Numbered from the stretch's first letter, positions 1 through 10,537 are shown. The stretch is DNA of 64,000 nucleotides from Tritrichomonas foetus (GCA_001839685.1 MLAK01000001.1:225433-289432), one strand, 5' to 3'. The notes: a model not told the origin generated them from the letters alone. Numbers and translations: made by a program.

Positions 1-596
1 ACGCCAACGCCATCGCAGAATTCTTTGTAAAGTTCGCAGTTCACGGTTCCAATTGCGGCGTCCTCTTCAACTTGGAAGGCGGCAGCGGCGATTTTGGCTT
101 CTGGAAGGAATCGCTTGCAATGGCCGCACCATGGGGCGAAAAATGTGACGAAGAGGCATTTGCGAGATGATGTGTGGTTTTCGAAGTTTAATGGATTGAG
201 TTCAATGAAGACCTTTGGTGGACGTTTGGCCTTGGATGTTGTATAATTTTCGATAAAATCGCAGAAGCCGTCAACACTACGTTGTCCGTGAAATTCGATT
301 CCTTCGGTTTTGCCTTCTTTGAAAAGATAAATTGTTGGATATCCGTCGATTTTATGTTTTTCGCAAACTTTCTTATTTACTGAGCAATCAACACCACCAA
401 ATGTGACATCTGTGAATGTTGTGGCTGCTTCGGCGAATTCAGCAGCCATGGCGCGACAGTGGCCGCAAGATGGACTGTAAAATTTGACGAATGAGGGCTG
501 CTTGCCACCAATAACGGTTTTGTAGTTCTTGTCTGTAATTTCAACGTATTCGGAGCGTGAAAGGGCGGTAAACAGGAAGAAGAGCTGTAACACCAT
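1..596 (-). CDS. Protein disulfide isomerase family protein, two thioredoxin domains visible (3' end outside window)
   Basis: The ATG is at 594-596 on the minus strand and the frame runs open to the window edge, giving about 198 residues. Residues 1-14 are hydrophobic and look like a signal peptide, so the product should enter the ER lumen. The first thioredoxin domain (about 17-118) has the active-site motif CGHC at 44-47 and a cis-proline context (GYP, 85-87). A second domain begins near 128 with APWCGHC (active Cys 157 and 160). Two intact CGHC sites imply dithiol oxidase/isomerase activity in secretory protein folding. The gene is cut by the window edge, so an ER-retention tail cannot be checked. 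The identification rests on the paired CGHC motifs, which are specific to PDI-type proteins. Confidence 0.93.
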   Translation of the reverse strand, partial: MVLQLFFLFTALSRSEYVEITDKNYKTVIGGKQPSFVKFYSPSCGHCRAMAAEFAEAATTFTDVTFGGVDCSVNKKVCEKHKIDGYPTIYLFKEGKTEGIEFHGQRSVDGFCDFIENYTTSKAKRPPKVFIELNPLNFENHTSSRKCLFVTFFAPWCGHCKRFLPEAKIAAAAFQVEEDAAIGTVNCELYKEFCDGVG

Positions 597-925
597 GTTT
601 TTTCTTTTAGCCGGCTAAACCGTAATGCTGCCAGCTTTTTCTTTTGTTACTTGGCTGAACAAACTTATAATTGATTGAATTCAGTCAAATTTAATGATCT
701 TTGGAATCGAATTTTTATCGGTGTTTGGTTCATAATCGGTATGTAAAGAACAAGGAATGGCATTGGGCCAATGAATAAGAAAGATATACAAGCATAAACA
801 ATGCAGAGGTATCTCTCAGATTCGAAATTTATCAGTTAACTAGAAAAAAAAAAACTAAATCTACAAAAATAGTAATTTCTCTCAAATTAGAAATAAAAAA
901 AATTAAAATCAAACGAATAAAAGCA
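597..925. other. Intergenic, divergent promoters
   Basis: This is the gap between the minus-strand PDI gene and the plus-strand gene at 926. It is AT-rich with a run of ten A around 844-853. No ORF or structured element was recognised. It must hold both promoters. Confidence 0.6.
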
Positions 926-1786
926 ATGAAGAAAAAATCACAAGCCTTAGTTTCTGAAGAAACTCAATGCCAGCCAAACATCGTCGAATCGCCAGGATCG
1001 CCAAATGAACATTCAAAAAGGCCGCCAATTCCAATCCCTTCTAACATTCCGAAGATTTCTCAGAATTTACACCTTACACAGCCTAAAAAGAAAAGCAAGA
1101 AGCATTTTCATTCACCTTCAAGGTACGAAAATTCCCCAAAAACCGAAAAAAACAATAAAACAGAAAATGATCGCATTAAAAAGGCGAATGATAAAGATAA
1201 CAGCAAAAATGAACATTCGAAACAGAAAAATCATCGCAAATCAAAAGATATTGAAATTAACGAATATGATATTATTGATGTAATTATTCAAACTGAAATT
1301 TTAGAAGAGCTCCCTTTGGAAATCAATAGAAATGAATATATGAGTCAGGCTGTTGCCCATCAAAATGTTAAAATGCTAATTCGTGAACAACAACAAAAAT
1401 TATTTAATAAAAAACAAACTCGATTTGGTCACACGATGATCAGCACATCAAATAGCTCAGATGATGAATCACTTGGAAGTGAAAGAATTCATAACTCCAG
1501 TCAAGAGCTTTTCAGGACTAGTTTCAAAAGTCGTGAAAACTCTCTCAGAAATTTGAATGCAATTTTATCAATCGACGATATCGCTAAATATAACTCTGAT
1601 TCTTCATCTACTAATGAAAGCAATGCAATTAAATCAATTTTTTATAATGCACCGACCGATGAAGTGACGGAAATTGATGAATTATTAACTTTTGAAATTA
1701 TTGAGCCGTTCAAATTTGATCTTTTCGATTTTTCTGATCCAACATATAAAAAAATGTCGGTTGATCTGAGGCCAAAGCCAAAATGA
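926..1786 (+). CDS. Hypothetical lysine-rich protein, 286 aa
   Basis: I do not recognise a family. Residues 1-110 are very rich in Lys, Asn and Ser and look disordered. Residues 112-165 are more ordered, with an acidic hydrophobic strand (IIDVIIQTEILEELPLEI) followed by a helix (MSQAVAHQNVKMLIREQQQ). Serine-rich patches follow, and an acidic, aromatic C-terminal segment includes FEIIEPFKFDLFDFSDP. There is no signal peptide, membrane segment or catalytic motif. The ATG at 926 is the first in the frame. Its 3' flank holds a 16-bp minisatellite and it converges on the next gene. Length and amino-acid bias suggest a real but fast-evolving parabasalid protein. Confidence 0.6.
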   Translation: MKKKSQALVSEETQCQPNIVESPGSPNEHSKRPPIPIPSNIPKISQNLHLTQPKKKSKKHFHSPSRYENSPKTEKNNKTENDRIKKANDKDNSKNEHSKQKNHRKSKDIEINEYDIIDVIIQTEILEELPLEINRNEYMSQAVAHQNVKMLIREQQQKLFNKKQTRFGHTMISTSNSSDDESLGSERIHNSSQELFRTSFKSRENSLRNLNAILSIDDIAKYNSDSSSTNESNAIKSIFYNAPTDEVTEIDELLTFEIIEPFKFDLFDFSDPTYKKMSVDLRPKPK

Positions 1787-1910
1787 TTTTTTCCCCGTTG
1801 TCCTCTTGTTTATTCATGAGTTTGATATGGCGTGTATATTTCTTGAAAGTTGGAATATATTTTTCAACATTGTTTGAATAAAAACAAAAATTGATGGATT
1901 TTTTTTCGTT

Positions 1911-2075
1911 TTCTCTAATATTCTTTTTCTCTAATATTCTTTTTCTCTAATATTCTTTTTCTCTAATATTCTTTTTCTATAATATTCTTTTTCTCTAATA
2001 TTCTTTTTCTCTATTATTCTTTTTCTCTATTATTCTTTTTCTCTATTATTCTTTTTCTCTATTATTCTTTTATTC
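1911..2075. repeat. Tandem repeat, 16-bp pyrimidine-rich unit, about 10 copies
   Basis: The unit reads CTCTAATATTCTTTTT on the plus strand. Later copies carry CTCTATTATT instead. The array sits between the 3' ends of two convergent genes (926-1786 and 2241-3482). It is nearly perfect, which suggests recent expansion or homogenisation. Confidence 0.95.
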
Positions 2076-2240
2076 TTCTTTGTATTTATTTTTCTTTTGA
2101 TAGAAAAGTGAGCAATTTCAAATCTAGATTAATTAATGAGAGTCTTAAATGATGAAAAAGGAATTATAGAAGGAGTATCCAATCATTGAAGAGGAATCAA
2201 TCACCAAAGATGAAACGAATGTTTTACTTTAAAAACACAA

Positions 2241-3482
2241 TTACGCTTTAATTCCAAGACGAACCTTTCGCTCATATAGTTTGGCTTCCCTGACAACTTG
2301 TTTTTTCGCCATTTCAATTTTATCAATGAATTTCTCATATTTCTCATGTGCGACATTAATCTTCAAATCCCATCTTGATTTAAAAGTATCTAAAGCTTGT
2401 GCTTTATCTTTAAACCATTTTTCTTTCCTTCGGTTTTGAGATTCAATAATGCTCTTTTTAGTTTTTCGAATTTCTTCTTCTTCAAGTTCATCGGCTCTTT
2501 TACTCAATATAATAGCTGCATCATAATCAAATCCATCAACATATCGTTTTTCATTCTCCCACATTTCCATTAATTTGGCACTACTATGATAAAAGCTAGG
2601 ATCGTCAACTGATGGTAAAGTTTTCATGAAGCTCTCTTCTTGTTTTGCCAACGAATCTTGAAGATCGTTATATTCAATTTCTCTTTGTGCAAGTAAGTGA
2701 TTTACTTCATTCTCACGAGTTTGATGTAATTCTGCGAGTCTAGCATCAAATATTTTGATTCTATCTTGAGCTTCCTTTAGTCTTGATTTATTGGTTCTTC
2801 CTTCAGGCTTCTTCGGCTGAAGTGCTTCAGTGATTGTATCAATTTTGGACACTTCTCGATATTTTCGTGCTTGTTTGGCTTGTTCACGTCGAATCCTAAG
2901 AGCCAAAATCATCTTCCTTCTATTTTCAGGAGTCACTTCATTAATATCAGCTTTATTTTTCATCAAATCATCAATTAAATCTGACATTTGATAAAAATCA
3001 TCATCATTAATGAAACGAACACTTTGCTCATTAGATGAAGAAATGTTCGATCGACAGGAAACGTTAAATGATGAGAAATCGTTTTGACAGCCTGAAGCAC
3101 TGTTCTTTGGTGCTTTATTTGGAGTCTGTCTGGCTGAGTTTTGGTAATCTCGACTAGAATTAGTTGACGAAATACTTTCCTTTCCAGCTAGAGAAGAGTA
3201 ATTTGTTGGTGTTTGAGATGGAAGATTATTTTTCTTCTTGGGAGGCGGTGGAGTATGCTCTTTGCTTAATTGGCAAATCAATCGTGAAGTAAAATCTGCT
3301 TTTGCATAATCTTTAAGTGATTCGAATTCATTTCTTAACGTAACAAGCGCGATTATTACATTTCGTCGATTTTTATTTGTCACTAAAACTGGAGGTTCAC
3401 CATCAACGAGTTTATTTGCAATATCGAAATAATGCTGCTCGCTAGTTTTCGATCCTCTTGTCGAGAATGAGCACACAGACAT
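2241..3482 (-). CDS. Coiled-coil protein with duplicated N-terminal module, 413 aa
   Basis: The function is not recognised. Two related modules are visible. Residues about 18-72 contain TNKNRRNVIIALVTLRNEF, and residues about 170-222 contain TPENRRKMILALRIRREQA, so the block is repeated around a Ser/Asn-rich linker. From about 230 to the end the protein is a charged, helical coiled coil, with a conserved-looking segment PSVDDPSFYHSSAKLMEMWENE. No enzyme motif, signal peptide or membrane segment is present. The ATG at 3480-3482 is the first in frame, and an ACGTTA motif lies 28 bp upstream. A cytoskeletal or basal-body role is plausible but is inference only. Confidence 0.7.
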   Translation of the reverse strand: MSVCSFSTRGSKTSEQHYFDIANKLVDGEPPVLVTNKNRRNVIIALVTLRNEFESLKDYAKADFTSRLICQLSKEHTPPPPKKKNNLPSQTPTNYSSLAGKESISSTNSSRDYQNSARQTPNKAPKNSASGCQNDFSSFNVSCRSNISSSNEQSVRFINDDDFYQMSDLIDDLMKNKADINEVTPENRRKMILALRIRREQAKQARKYREVSKIDTITEALQPKKPEGRTNKSRLKEAQDRIKIFDARLAELHQTRENEVNHLLAQREIEYNDLQDSLAKQEESFMKTLPSVDDPSFYHSSAKLMEMWENEKRYVDGFDYDAAIILSKRADELEEEEIRKTKKSIIESQNRRKEKWFKDKAQALDTFKSRWDLKINVAHEKYEKFIDKIEMAKKQVVREAKLYERKVRLGIKA

Positions 3483-3509
3483 GGAAAGGTTTTATAATAT
3501 TCTGTTTTT

Positions 3510-3515
3510 TAACGT
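3510..3515 (-). promoter_or_regulatory. ACGTTA motif upstream of the 2241-3482 gene
   Basis: On the minus strand ACGTTA lies 28 bp before the ATG. It resembles the ACGTTTA motif found upstream of IFT74, IFT88 and others in this window. Confidence 0.35.
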
Positions 3516-3753
3516 AAGAAATTGAATTTTTTGAATGATTTTTCAATATACCCATAATTTTTGTATAGAAAGTTTGTTTTCTGTTTATTGTCATCGTATT
3601 TTTCCTCTATATTCTGAATTTTCAGAAACCATGATGTGACGATACATTTTTTTCACCTTTTAATGTATTTCTATGAGGTATAACAAAAAGTTGATTAATT
3701 GAGATCTTCTATTGAAAATTTTCTGAATTTCTCATTAATCATTTTTTTTAATC

Positions 3754-4221
3754 ATGAACATAGAATGCTTGAAAGTAATTCGAGATTTAAATAGATGTGC
3801 CTCACTTGTTAATAAGCCATGGGTTATTGAGGCTGAGACTGAGGCTGGACCAGAAACTTTTAAGGGAATGATTTTGGGTGCATGGGATTCACCTATTTGG
3901 GGAAGTGTTTTTCATTTTATTCTTCGAATAGATGAAGGAAAATTATCTGAGCCTCCAAAAATTACATTTACTAACCTTTTATATCATCCATTTATTGAAC
4001 CTGTTTATGGAACTTTTTGTTTCCCAGCTTCAACATTTTCTTTGTCATCTCGCATGGACATGGAAACTTTTCTTGATGAATTTGTCAACCTTTTTCTTTT
4101 GAAATACGAATTCAATCACGCTGTGAACATGGATGCTGCAAAATCATTTTGGGGAAGCCCCGAAAAATTCTGGGCGATTGTGAGGGCAAAATCAAGTTTT
4201 GCATTCAAACCTAAAGTTTAA
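3754..4221 (+). CDS. UBC-fold (E2-like) protein with atypical HPF motif, 155 aa
   Basis: The length and pattern fit a ubiquitin-conjugating core. There is an N-terminal helix (1-18), a strand region with DSPIWGSVFHFILRI (45-59), then PPKITF (67-72) and HPF at 78-80. Cys89 follows in the context YGTFCFP. The C-terminal helix NMDAAKSFWGSPEKFWAIVR matches the usual last E2 helix. In active E2s the HPN Asn supports catalysis; here it is Phe, and the spacing to Cys is one residue longer than usual. The Cys is at the expected place, so it could still be an unusual E2, or a UEV-like cofactor. It is convergent with the cyclase gene. Confidence 0.7.
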   Translation: MNIECLKVIRDLNRCASLVNKPWVIEAETEAGPETFKGMILGAWDSPIWGSVFHFILRIDEGKLSEPPKITFTNLLYHPFIEPVYGTFCFPASTFSLSSRMDMETFLDEFVNLFLLKYEFNHAVNMDAAKSFWGSPEKFWAIVRAKSSFAFKPKV

Positions 4222-4874
4222 TTTTCCTTTTCGAAAGATTGGCAATATTGAAAAATGACCTAAAAAGATAATTTATTGGTGTTTTTTCAAATACAAAATA
4301 TACAATCCCTTTTTACAAACAATCTCTTTATTATGTTATTCATTAATGAAATGAAGCTGCTTATGATCTTTAATTTATTTCCTTATTATTTATAAATTGA
4401 TAAATTTCCATTGAATTAATAAGTATCAATGACAAAGAAGAATCGAATTTTTTTATACTACCCGTAATTCATCACATGAACTATAAAAATATGTCATAAA
4501 ATGGGATGCTTAAAATGTTTAGATAAGTAAATTATTGTATCTGAGAGCCTTTTCTAGATTATATTCTTTTTTGTGTAATCTAGATAACCAGTTATCCGAA
4601 GTTTTTTCTTGAACAAAATTTATGAAAGTTCACACAGCCAGATTTGTAAAAATTTAGTGAATGTAATAAAAAAAAAAATGGTGGAAAAAAAAAAAAAAAA
4701 AAAAAATACAAATACTAATAAAAAAAATAATTATAATAATAATAATAAAGAACATAAAAAGATCTCAAACATTTTATTACAATAAAAGAAAAATCATGGT
4801 ATACCATGTAATATATTATGAAACTCTATTTGACATTAAGGTTTTGGTGGACAGCAAAATATGTGTAAATGCAT
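4222..4874. other. Intergenic between convergent genes, poly-A and AAT microsatellite
   Basis: No ORF is supported. It contains A-runs, including 22 A at 4685-4706, followed by a short (AAT)n stretch near 4728-4748. It is extremely AT-rich and holds the 3' ends of two convergent genes. Confidence 0.7.
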
Positions 4875-7800
4875 TTATGTTGAGAATTTCACGATAATGT
4901 CTTTAACAATATAAGAAAGTTCAGCTTCTTCTTTATTTTTTCCAGAAATCTTTTTCCCTTTCTCAACAATATATTCTTGTGGATCTAATAAAAGTTTCAC
5001 AGATTCACTAATTTGAACACAGCCAACATCGCCGTATGTTGCAAATCGTGATGCAATAGCAATCATATTTCCAAATAAATCAAATGTAGGTGTATCAGCA
5101 TTCAAAATATTTCCACTAATTGGGCCTCCATAATTAATTCCTGTTCGGAAACTTAAAGCAATATCATTTTGTTCATTTAATTCTTCAGTCATTGTATGAA
5201 ATTCCATTGCAAACATTACTGCTTGTGTAATTTGATCTTTAGGCTGGTCAATAAAATCAAAAACACCACAACACGCAATAAGAATATCATCATGACCTGT
5301 TAGTGTATGAACAGCTGGATATCGTGATGCTATTTCTTCATAAGCATTCGTGATTTTGCCAATAATATCAATCATTTGTGAGGGTGAAAGAGAATTGACA
5401 CAATCAATCAGTCCAACTATTTGGGTAATAATCACAGTACCACCTGATGAAACAAACAATGTTGATGCTTCTGGATCATTTCTTTGAAGAATATGATACA
5501 CATTCGAAGGGATAAGATTTTCCATGATTTTTTCAGATCGCTTCTTTTCATTTTTGACGGCAATTTCTTGCATTTTTAATGCTGCCATATCTCGTAAAAT
5601 AAGTACAAATGATTCAACATTTTTGAATTCATCTTGAATAGCTATTGCTGTTACTTGAACACGAATTGCTTCGCCTTGATCATTTAGACATTTCATATTT
5701 AAAACTTCTGATACATTAGATGAATTATTTTTCATTTGCTCCAAGGCTTCATAAAGCTTACTGACATTCGAATTCTCATCTGAAGAACTTGAACTTCCAT
5801 GTGAAAATGGAAATAACATTTCTAGAGACTGACCTAAAACTTCATCTGGTGCAAATCCTGTAATAGTTCGAAATGCTGCATTTACAGAATTAATAAATAA
5901 ATCAAGAGAAACGGAAATAGATGCATTAGATGATGCTAAAATAATAGATTGAGCTGTGGTTAAAAGATGTTCATTGGTATTATTCATTGTACCCGATATT
6001 AAATTAACCAATTCTTTATTTTTCATTACTAAATTCGGAGGAAGAAGTCGAATTAATTGACGTAATCCTTTTAATGTATTATCAAATACTGAAATTAACG
6101 TAAATTCTAAAATCGTTAAAAATACAGATAAAATGAGGCCAACTATACAGCAAATTTGCATTTTGGCAGTAATATTTGCAAATTGAACTTTAGAATACTT
6201 GGATATACTATCATGAAAATCAAACAATAAATTTGTTAATTTAAAATCAAGTAAAATAATAATATTACAAAAATAGTCACAGTTCAATGTAAATGTAGTC
6301 ATATTGTCAAGACTATCAATCATTTTCTGAAGCATAATCATCATTTGATCAATAGAACGATCAGTTGAAAGACATAAATAATATTTATAATAAGCATCAG
6401 GAATGTCTTCACATGAGTCAATAAAATGTCGAGTATCAACGCTTTCATCAAATCCAATAAGTCTTGGAACAGTTGGAGATCCTCCTAAAAGTGCTAAATG
6501 TCGTTCTTTCAAATCACTGAATGATTGATTTAAGAAAACTCGATATTCCAGAGATTCATGAAATGATAAGTGTGTAATACAGGTAATGCATTGTAAAATT
6601 GCACCAAGTCGAAATGATGCTAATTTATACCATTGGAAAAGTGAAGAAATAATTCGAACTTCTTTCGAGCCTAAAACAAAAGGAATACTACACATGATAG
6701 CATTTACTATTACAACAATAACAGTAAATCCAGGTAGGAAAATAATTGCCATACTTCGCTTAGTTTGAAGTTGTGATGAATTGGTATTTATTTTCTTTTC
6801 TTTCGATCCAACTGCTATTGGTGTTAATGATGCTTCAATAGTTTCTGGTTTTACTTTAGTTAATAATTGAATAAATGATTTTGTTCGCTTATACAATAAA
6901 ATCATTGCACGAATTTGGATTGGTAGGAAAAATACCCCATAAACAACTGGTAGCAGATATTTCATAATATCGAAGATATATTGTTTCCTATGAGCAAATT
7001 CAGTTCCAATTTCTGCTATTTGTTCTTGCATTTGTTCAACAGCCGGAACATGGTGAATCATATTATATGCACCAGTTGCTAAGAGATCTAATGTTTCAAA
7101 ATTATCATAATCTTCATAAACATAATTACTAACTGCTTGATGCATTAGATAAAAACAATTAAAAAGGGAACTTCGCCTCGTCATTTGAATCCTTAAGTGT
7201 GGATAAAAGATTAATTTATCAGAAAACAACATTTCAAATGGATCGGTGATTAAAAGTGAATAAATTACTATTCGTTCTATTGGATGTTCAACAAGACTTG
7301 TCATTAAACTATTCATACTATTTATACCTGATCGAATATAATCTGCCAGCATTAAATGTGGATTTTTAAAAACATTCTTTTCTCGATTAATCACTTCTTC
7401 TTCAGGGAAACCTGTGATTTTATGTACAACTTCGAATCCCCCAAATGATTTGAATTTAGGATGAAGGGTGGATAAAAAGTTCGATAAGAAAGCAGTAAAA
7501 TCAATACATGTATAAACTGAATTAATTTGTTCAAGTTCATGAATAATTGTTGATACACCTTGATCAAATGTTGGTAGAGCAATAAGAACAATAATAAAAA
7601 TCAGAACTGCAAATAGCATTTGTGCAAGGAAAATTAATTTAGAATTATTCAACCCGGGTAAATTTGTCACAGATAATGCTCTTTCAATTGATATACGCAT
7701 TTTCGCATCTTTAATATATTCAGATGTTATATCTTCGATCTTTTGATCAATAAGATTTTGATTACTTATCTCAGATGAATGATTAGATGAATTAGTGCTT

Positions 7801-9608
7801 GTTGTACCTTTTGTTTCTTCTTTGCCTTTCAAAAAAACTCCTCGTGTATCAATAATTTTATCGAATAAATAATGAGGATAGGCATTTAATAAAGATCTCA
7901 ATGCATAATCAGTATCAATTCGACATCCCATTTCTAGCTTCCTTGCTTTTATTCTCCATTTAACTGCTTCGAAGAAATCACCAGAACCTTCAATTAAAAA
8001 ATTTGCGTATTCATTACACATTTCCTGATTATTGGAAAATTTTTCAGTTAAATCTTGAAATTCACCTTTAATTTTACTTGTTGTAGAATTAACTGCAATT
8101 AAGGCAGCTGAATCAACTTTCACTGTTTCGTTACTAATTTCTTTCCAAAAGCCACGAATTGCTGAAATTCCATCAAGTGACTTCTTCCGAATTTTTCGAA
8201 TAGTTGATACTGCTTCTTTGGATAGAGATGATTGTCTCATTAAATGAACTTTCTTTAATTGGAATAGTAAAAAGTGTTGATAATTGGTTAATTTTCCATA
8301 TTTATGAATTAATCCTAAGCAATAAGCGAAATATTGGAGTTCTGAAGGAAAGAACGAAATCATATGTGCATTTGCAAATACTACCTCTTTAGTTGGATAG
8401 TTATCAATCACAAATCGACTAAATGAGAAATCAATAAATAAATCACAATGATAACTAATTCCAATTCTTAAATATGAATGAATATCATGAACAGTTTTAA
8501 TGTTAAGCGATTCAAAATGTTGTCTTTTAAGTGCATCTGTAATTTTTTCCGATTCAAAAGCTGAATATGATAATGAATTGATGATTTTCTTCTTAGCTTT
8601 ATTTAAGTAGATAAATGAAACAACAATACATAATACAATAAGAACACAAACAACTGGTAAATAAGATTTTTGCGGCATTCCAACGCCAAAAGAGATTGGA
8701 ATAATTAATAACTCTAGGAAAAAGTGGCCGGCTGAAACGCCTGCAAAAACTGAATTTACCCAAAAATGTAAAAATGGGAAATATCGAAGTTGAAAAATTG
8801 CATAAACGATAACACCCATTGAAAACAGAATGAATATAATATTAACCCATGGTTCAAAGAGATCTAAAACCGGTCCCATGAAGCAATTATACATGATAAG
8901 CATCATCATAATTTTAATTACTGCTGGATCCCAGGCGGCTATTAATGCTTGTAATAAAACTGGTGATAAACAAGAAAACGAATATGATACAGCAAACAAA
9001 AAATAAAGTACAATTGATGCAACGACCATGATAATGAAAAGAAGCGTATATTTCAAACTAACCCCCTCTTCACTAAGGGCTTCTTCTGCAAGATGAGCAA
9101 AAGCAACGCCAGCATGGGTGGCATAGCATGGCAATAGTGGCGCTAATAATACGAGTTGCATAAATCTGGTTATATATAGCATCCATTTTGTGTGCTGGTG
9201 ATAACCATAATAATAGGCGAAAACGAAAACGTGCCAAAGCGCAAAAAATACGAAAACGAAAATTAAAATAATATAACTTGTTATTGACTCAGCGAGCTCG
9301 AAAACGTTTAAACCGGCATCGACAAAATATTTGAAGTATTTGATATGTGTGTAAAAGTTATTATATCGTTTGGCATTTTGCCACATTCCGCTGGTAATGA
9401 ATTGGACGAGGGAAATCGTTTGCGAGATTATATAGAATGCAGAAGACATTTTGACAACTTGCGACATCTCTGAATAAAGTGGAAAAATTGTATTTTCGCG
9501 ACGATGCATGGCGGCTTGTTCATCATCAAAGGAGGTAGTTGTGCCGCTCATTATCGAAGACATTGCAGATGAATTTACTTTATTCTTGCTTTGCTCATTG
9601 GTCGACAT
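4875..9608 (-). CDS. Multi-pass membrane PAS / class III nucleotide cyclase family protein, 1577 aa
   Basis: A block of many membrane helices spans about 55-340, with further single segments near 658-683, 881-906, 951-979 and 1149-1174. A PAS domain lies at about 1234-1340 (AFRTITGFAPDEVLGQ). A class III cyclase domain lies at about 1385-1560. Landmarks include GLIDCVNSLSP, TGHDD (1437-1441), FRTGINYGGPISGNI and DLFGNMIAIASRF (1510-1522). This architecture is typical of the large trichomonad adenylyl/guanylyl cyclase family. Two expected catalytic residues look altered: the first metal-binding Asp is Gln1396, and the transition-state Asn is Ala1517, although Arg1521 is kept. It may therefore be a weak or regulatory cyclase. 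The ATG at 9606-9608 is the first in frame. A decayed relative lies at 40905-41430. Confidence 0.88.
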   Translation of the reverse strand: MSTNEQSKNKVNSSAMSSIMSGTTTSFDDEQAAMHRRENTIFPLYSEMSQVVKMSSAFYIISQTISLVQFITSGMWQNAKRYNNFYTHIKYFKYFVDAGLNVFELAESITSYIILIFVFVFFALWHVFVFAYYYGYHQHTKWMLYITRFMQLVLLAPLLPCYATHAGVAFAHLAEEALSEEGVSLKYTLLFIIMVVASIVLYFLFAVSYSFSCLSPVLLQALIAAWDPAVIKIMMMLIMYNCFMGPVLDLFEPWVNIIFILFSMGVIVYAIFQLRYFPFLHFWVNSVFAGVSAGHFFLELLIIPISFGVGMPQKSYLPVVCVLIVLCIVVSFIYLNKAKKKIINSLSYSAFESEKITDALKRQHFESLNIKTVHDIHSYLRIGISYHCDLFIDFSFSRFVIDNYPTKEVVFANAHMISFFPSELQYFAYCLGLIHKYGKLTNYQHFLLFQLKKVHLMRQSSLSKEAVSTIRKIRKKSLDGISAIRGFWKEISNETVKVDSAALIAVNSTTSKIKGEFQDLTEKFSNNQEMCNEYANFLIEGSGDFFEAVKWRIKARKLEMGCRIDTDYALRSLLNAYPHYLFDKIIDTRGVFLKGKEETKGTTSTNSSNHSSEISNQNLIDQKIEDITSEYIKDAKMRISIERALSVTNLPGLNNSKLIFLAQMLFAVLIFIIVLIALPTFDQGVSTIIHELEQINSVYTCIDFTAFLSNFLSTLHPKFKSFGGFEVVHKITGFPEEEVINREKNVFKNPHLMLADYIRSGINSMNSLMTSLVEHPIERIVIYSLLITDPFEMLFSDKLIFYPHLRIQMTRRSSLFNCFYLMHQAVSNYVYEDYDNFETLDLLATGAYNMIHHVPAVEQMQEQIAEIGTEFAHRKQYIFDIMKYLLPVVYGVFFLPIQIRAMILLYKRTKSFIQLLTKVKPETIEASLTPIAVGSKEKKINTNSSQLQTKRSMAIIFLPGFTVIVVIVNAIMCSIPFVLGSKEVRIISSLFQWYKLASFRLGAILQCITCITHLSFHESLEYRVFLNQSFSDLKERHLALLGGSPTVPRLIGFDESVDTRHFIDSCEDIPDAYYKYYLCLSTDRSIDQMMIMLQKMIDSLDNMTTFTLNCDYFCNIIILLDFKLTNLLFDFHDSISKYSKVQFANITAKMQICCIVGLILSVFLTILEFTLISVFDNTLKGLRQLIRLLPPNLVMKNKELVNLISGTMNNTNEHLLTTAQSIILASSNASISVSLDLFINSVNAAFRTITGFAPDEVLGQSLEMLFPFSHGSSSSSDENSNVSKLYEALEQMKNNSSNVSEVLNMKCLNDQGEAIRVQVTAIAIQDEFKNVESFVLILRDMAALKMQEIAVKNEKKRSEKIMENLIPSNVYHILQRNDPEASTLFVSSGGTVIITQIVGLIDCVNSLSPSQMIDIIGKITNAYEEIASRYPAVHTLTGHDDILIACCGVFDFIDQPKDQITQAVMFAMEFHTMTEELNEQNDIALSFRTGINYGGPISGNILNADTPTFDLFGNMIAIASRFATYGDVGCVQISESVKLLLDPQEYIVEKGKKISGKNKEEAELSYIVKDIIVKFST

Positions 9609-10537
9609 GTAATGCCTTCTTTGTTCCTTATTTTATCTGAATTAATGATTTTTCAAGATCAATTTCAATGGATTAGGGAAACTTTTTGATTAAAATATTG
9701 TTATTTTTTTTTTTAATTTTCAGTGTAAAAAAAAATTCAATCAACTCATTATTTTCTTTTGATTTGTAATATTATTCAAAAATTTCATATGTCTATTTTT
9801 TTTGACAGTAATAATTGTGAGTATTGAAAATATTTCTCTGAAAATTGAGTTCATATATATCTTTTTGATTACAATCTCAAACTTTTGGGAGTGAAAGAAA
9901 GAAAGTTCAATTGGACGAACTAACGAATTCCACATAATTTTTTCCTCAAAATTTCATTTAGATAATATCTGAAAAAATATTGAGAAAGTAATCACTTTTA
10001 TGATACTATTAGGATTAGAACATGGAAGGATCATATATTTTTTATACATTTTATCGCTGAATGTTGAAAATTTCAGGAAATTTATGGGAGCACAATCATT
10101 CAAAATTCAAAGACTACTGAATTTACTTTGAATATCAACAAAAACCATATTTTGGCATTTTAGACAACATATTCAACCAAATTATCTTTGATGAACTTTT
10201 TATTGTACTTGCATTTTGGGATTATTCAAATTTGACAATATTCAATCTCATTGAAAAACTGGAATGTTGAGAATATTATATAATCAACGATAAAATAGGG
10301 TATATCTTCCGATAAAAGATACAAAAAATTAATCATACTATAATCAACGAATTATATCATCATACTGTTCATCTTTGAAGGAGTGAATAATGGTTTCATC
10401 AAGGAACTTGTTTGATATTTTCGGCCGAGTATACACACAATTATTTCTATTCTTTATAATCGAGTTTCGAACACGTTAAAAATTTCCCCTCAACTTCTAT
10501 AAATTCTAAACGTTCCGAATTACTCAGATATCGAAAA
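9609..10537. other. Intergenic, divergent promoters
   Basis: The gap separates the minus-strand cyclase from the plus-strand ARM gene. It is AT-rich. Short ORFs here look random. A slightly GC-richer patch near 10375-10440 is the only compositional feature, and nothing in it is recognisable. Confidence 0.6.
10507..10513 (+). promoter_or_regulatory. TAAACGT motif upstream of ARM-repeat gene
   Basis: The reverse complement of ACGTTTA lies 25 bp before the ATG at 10538. It belongs to the recurring upstream motif set in this window. Confidence 0.35.
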
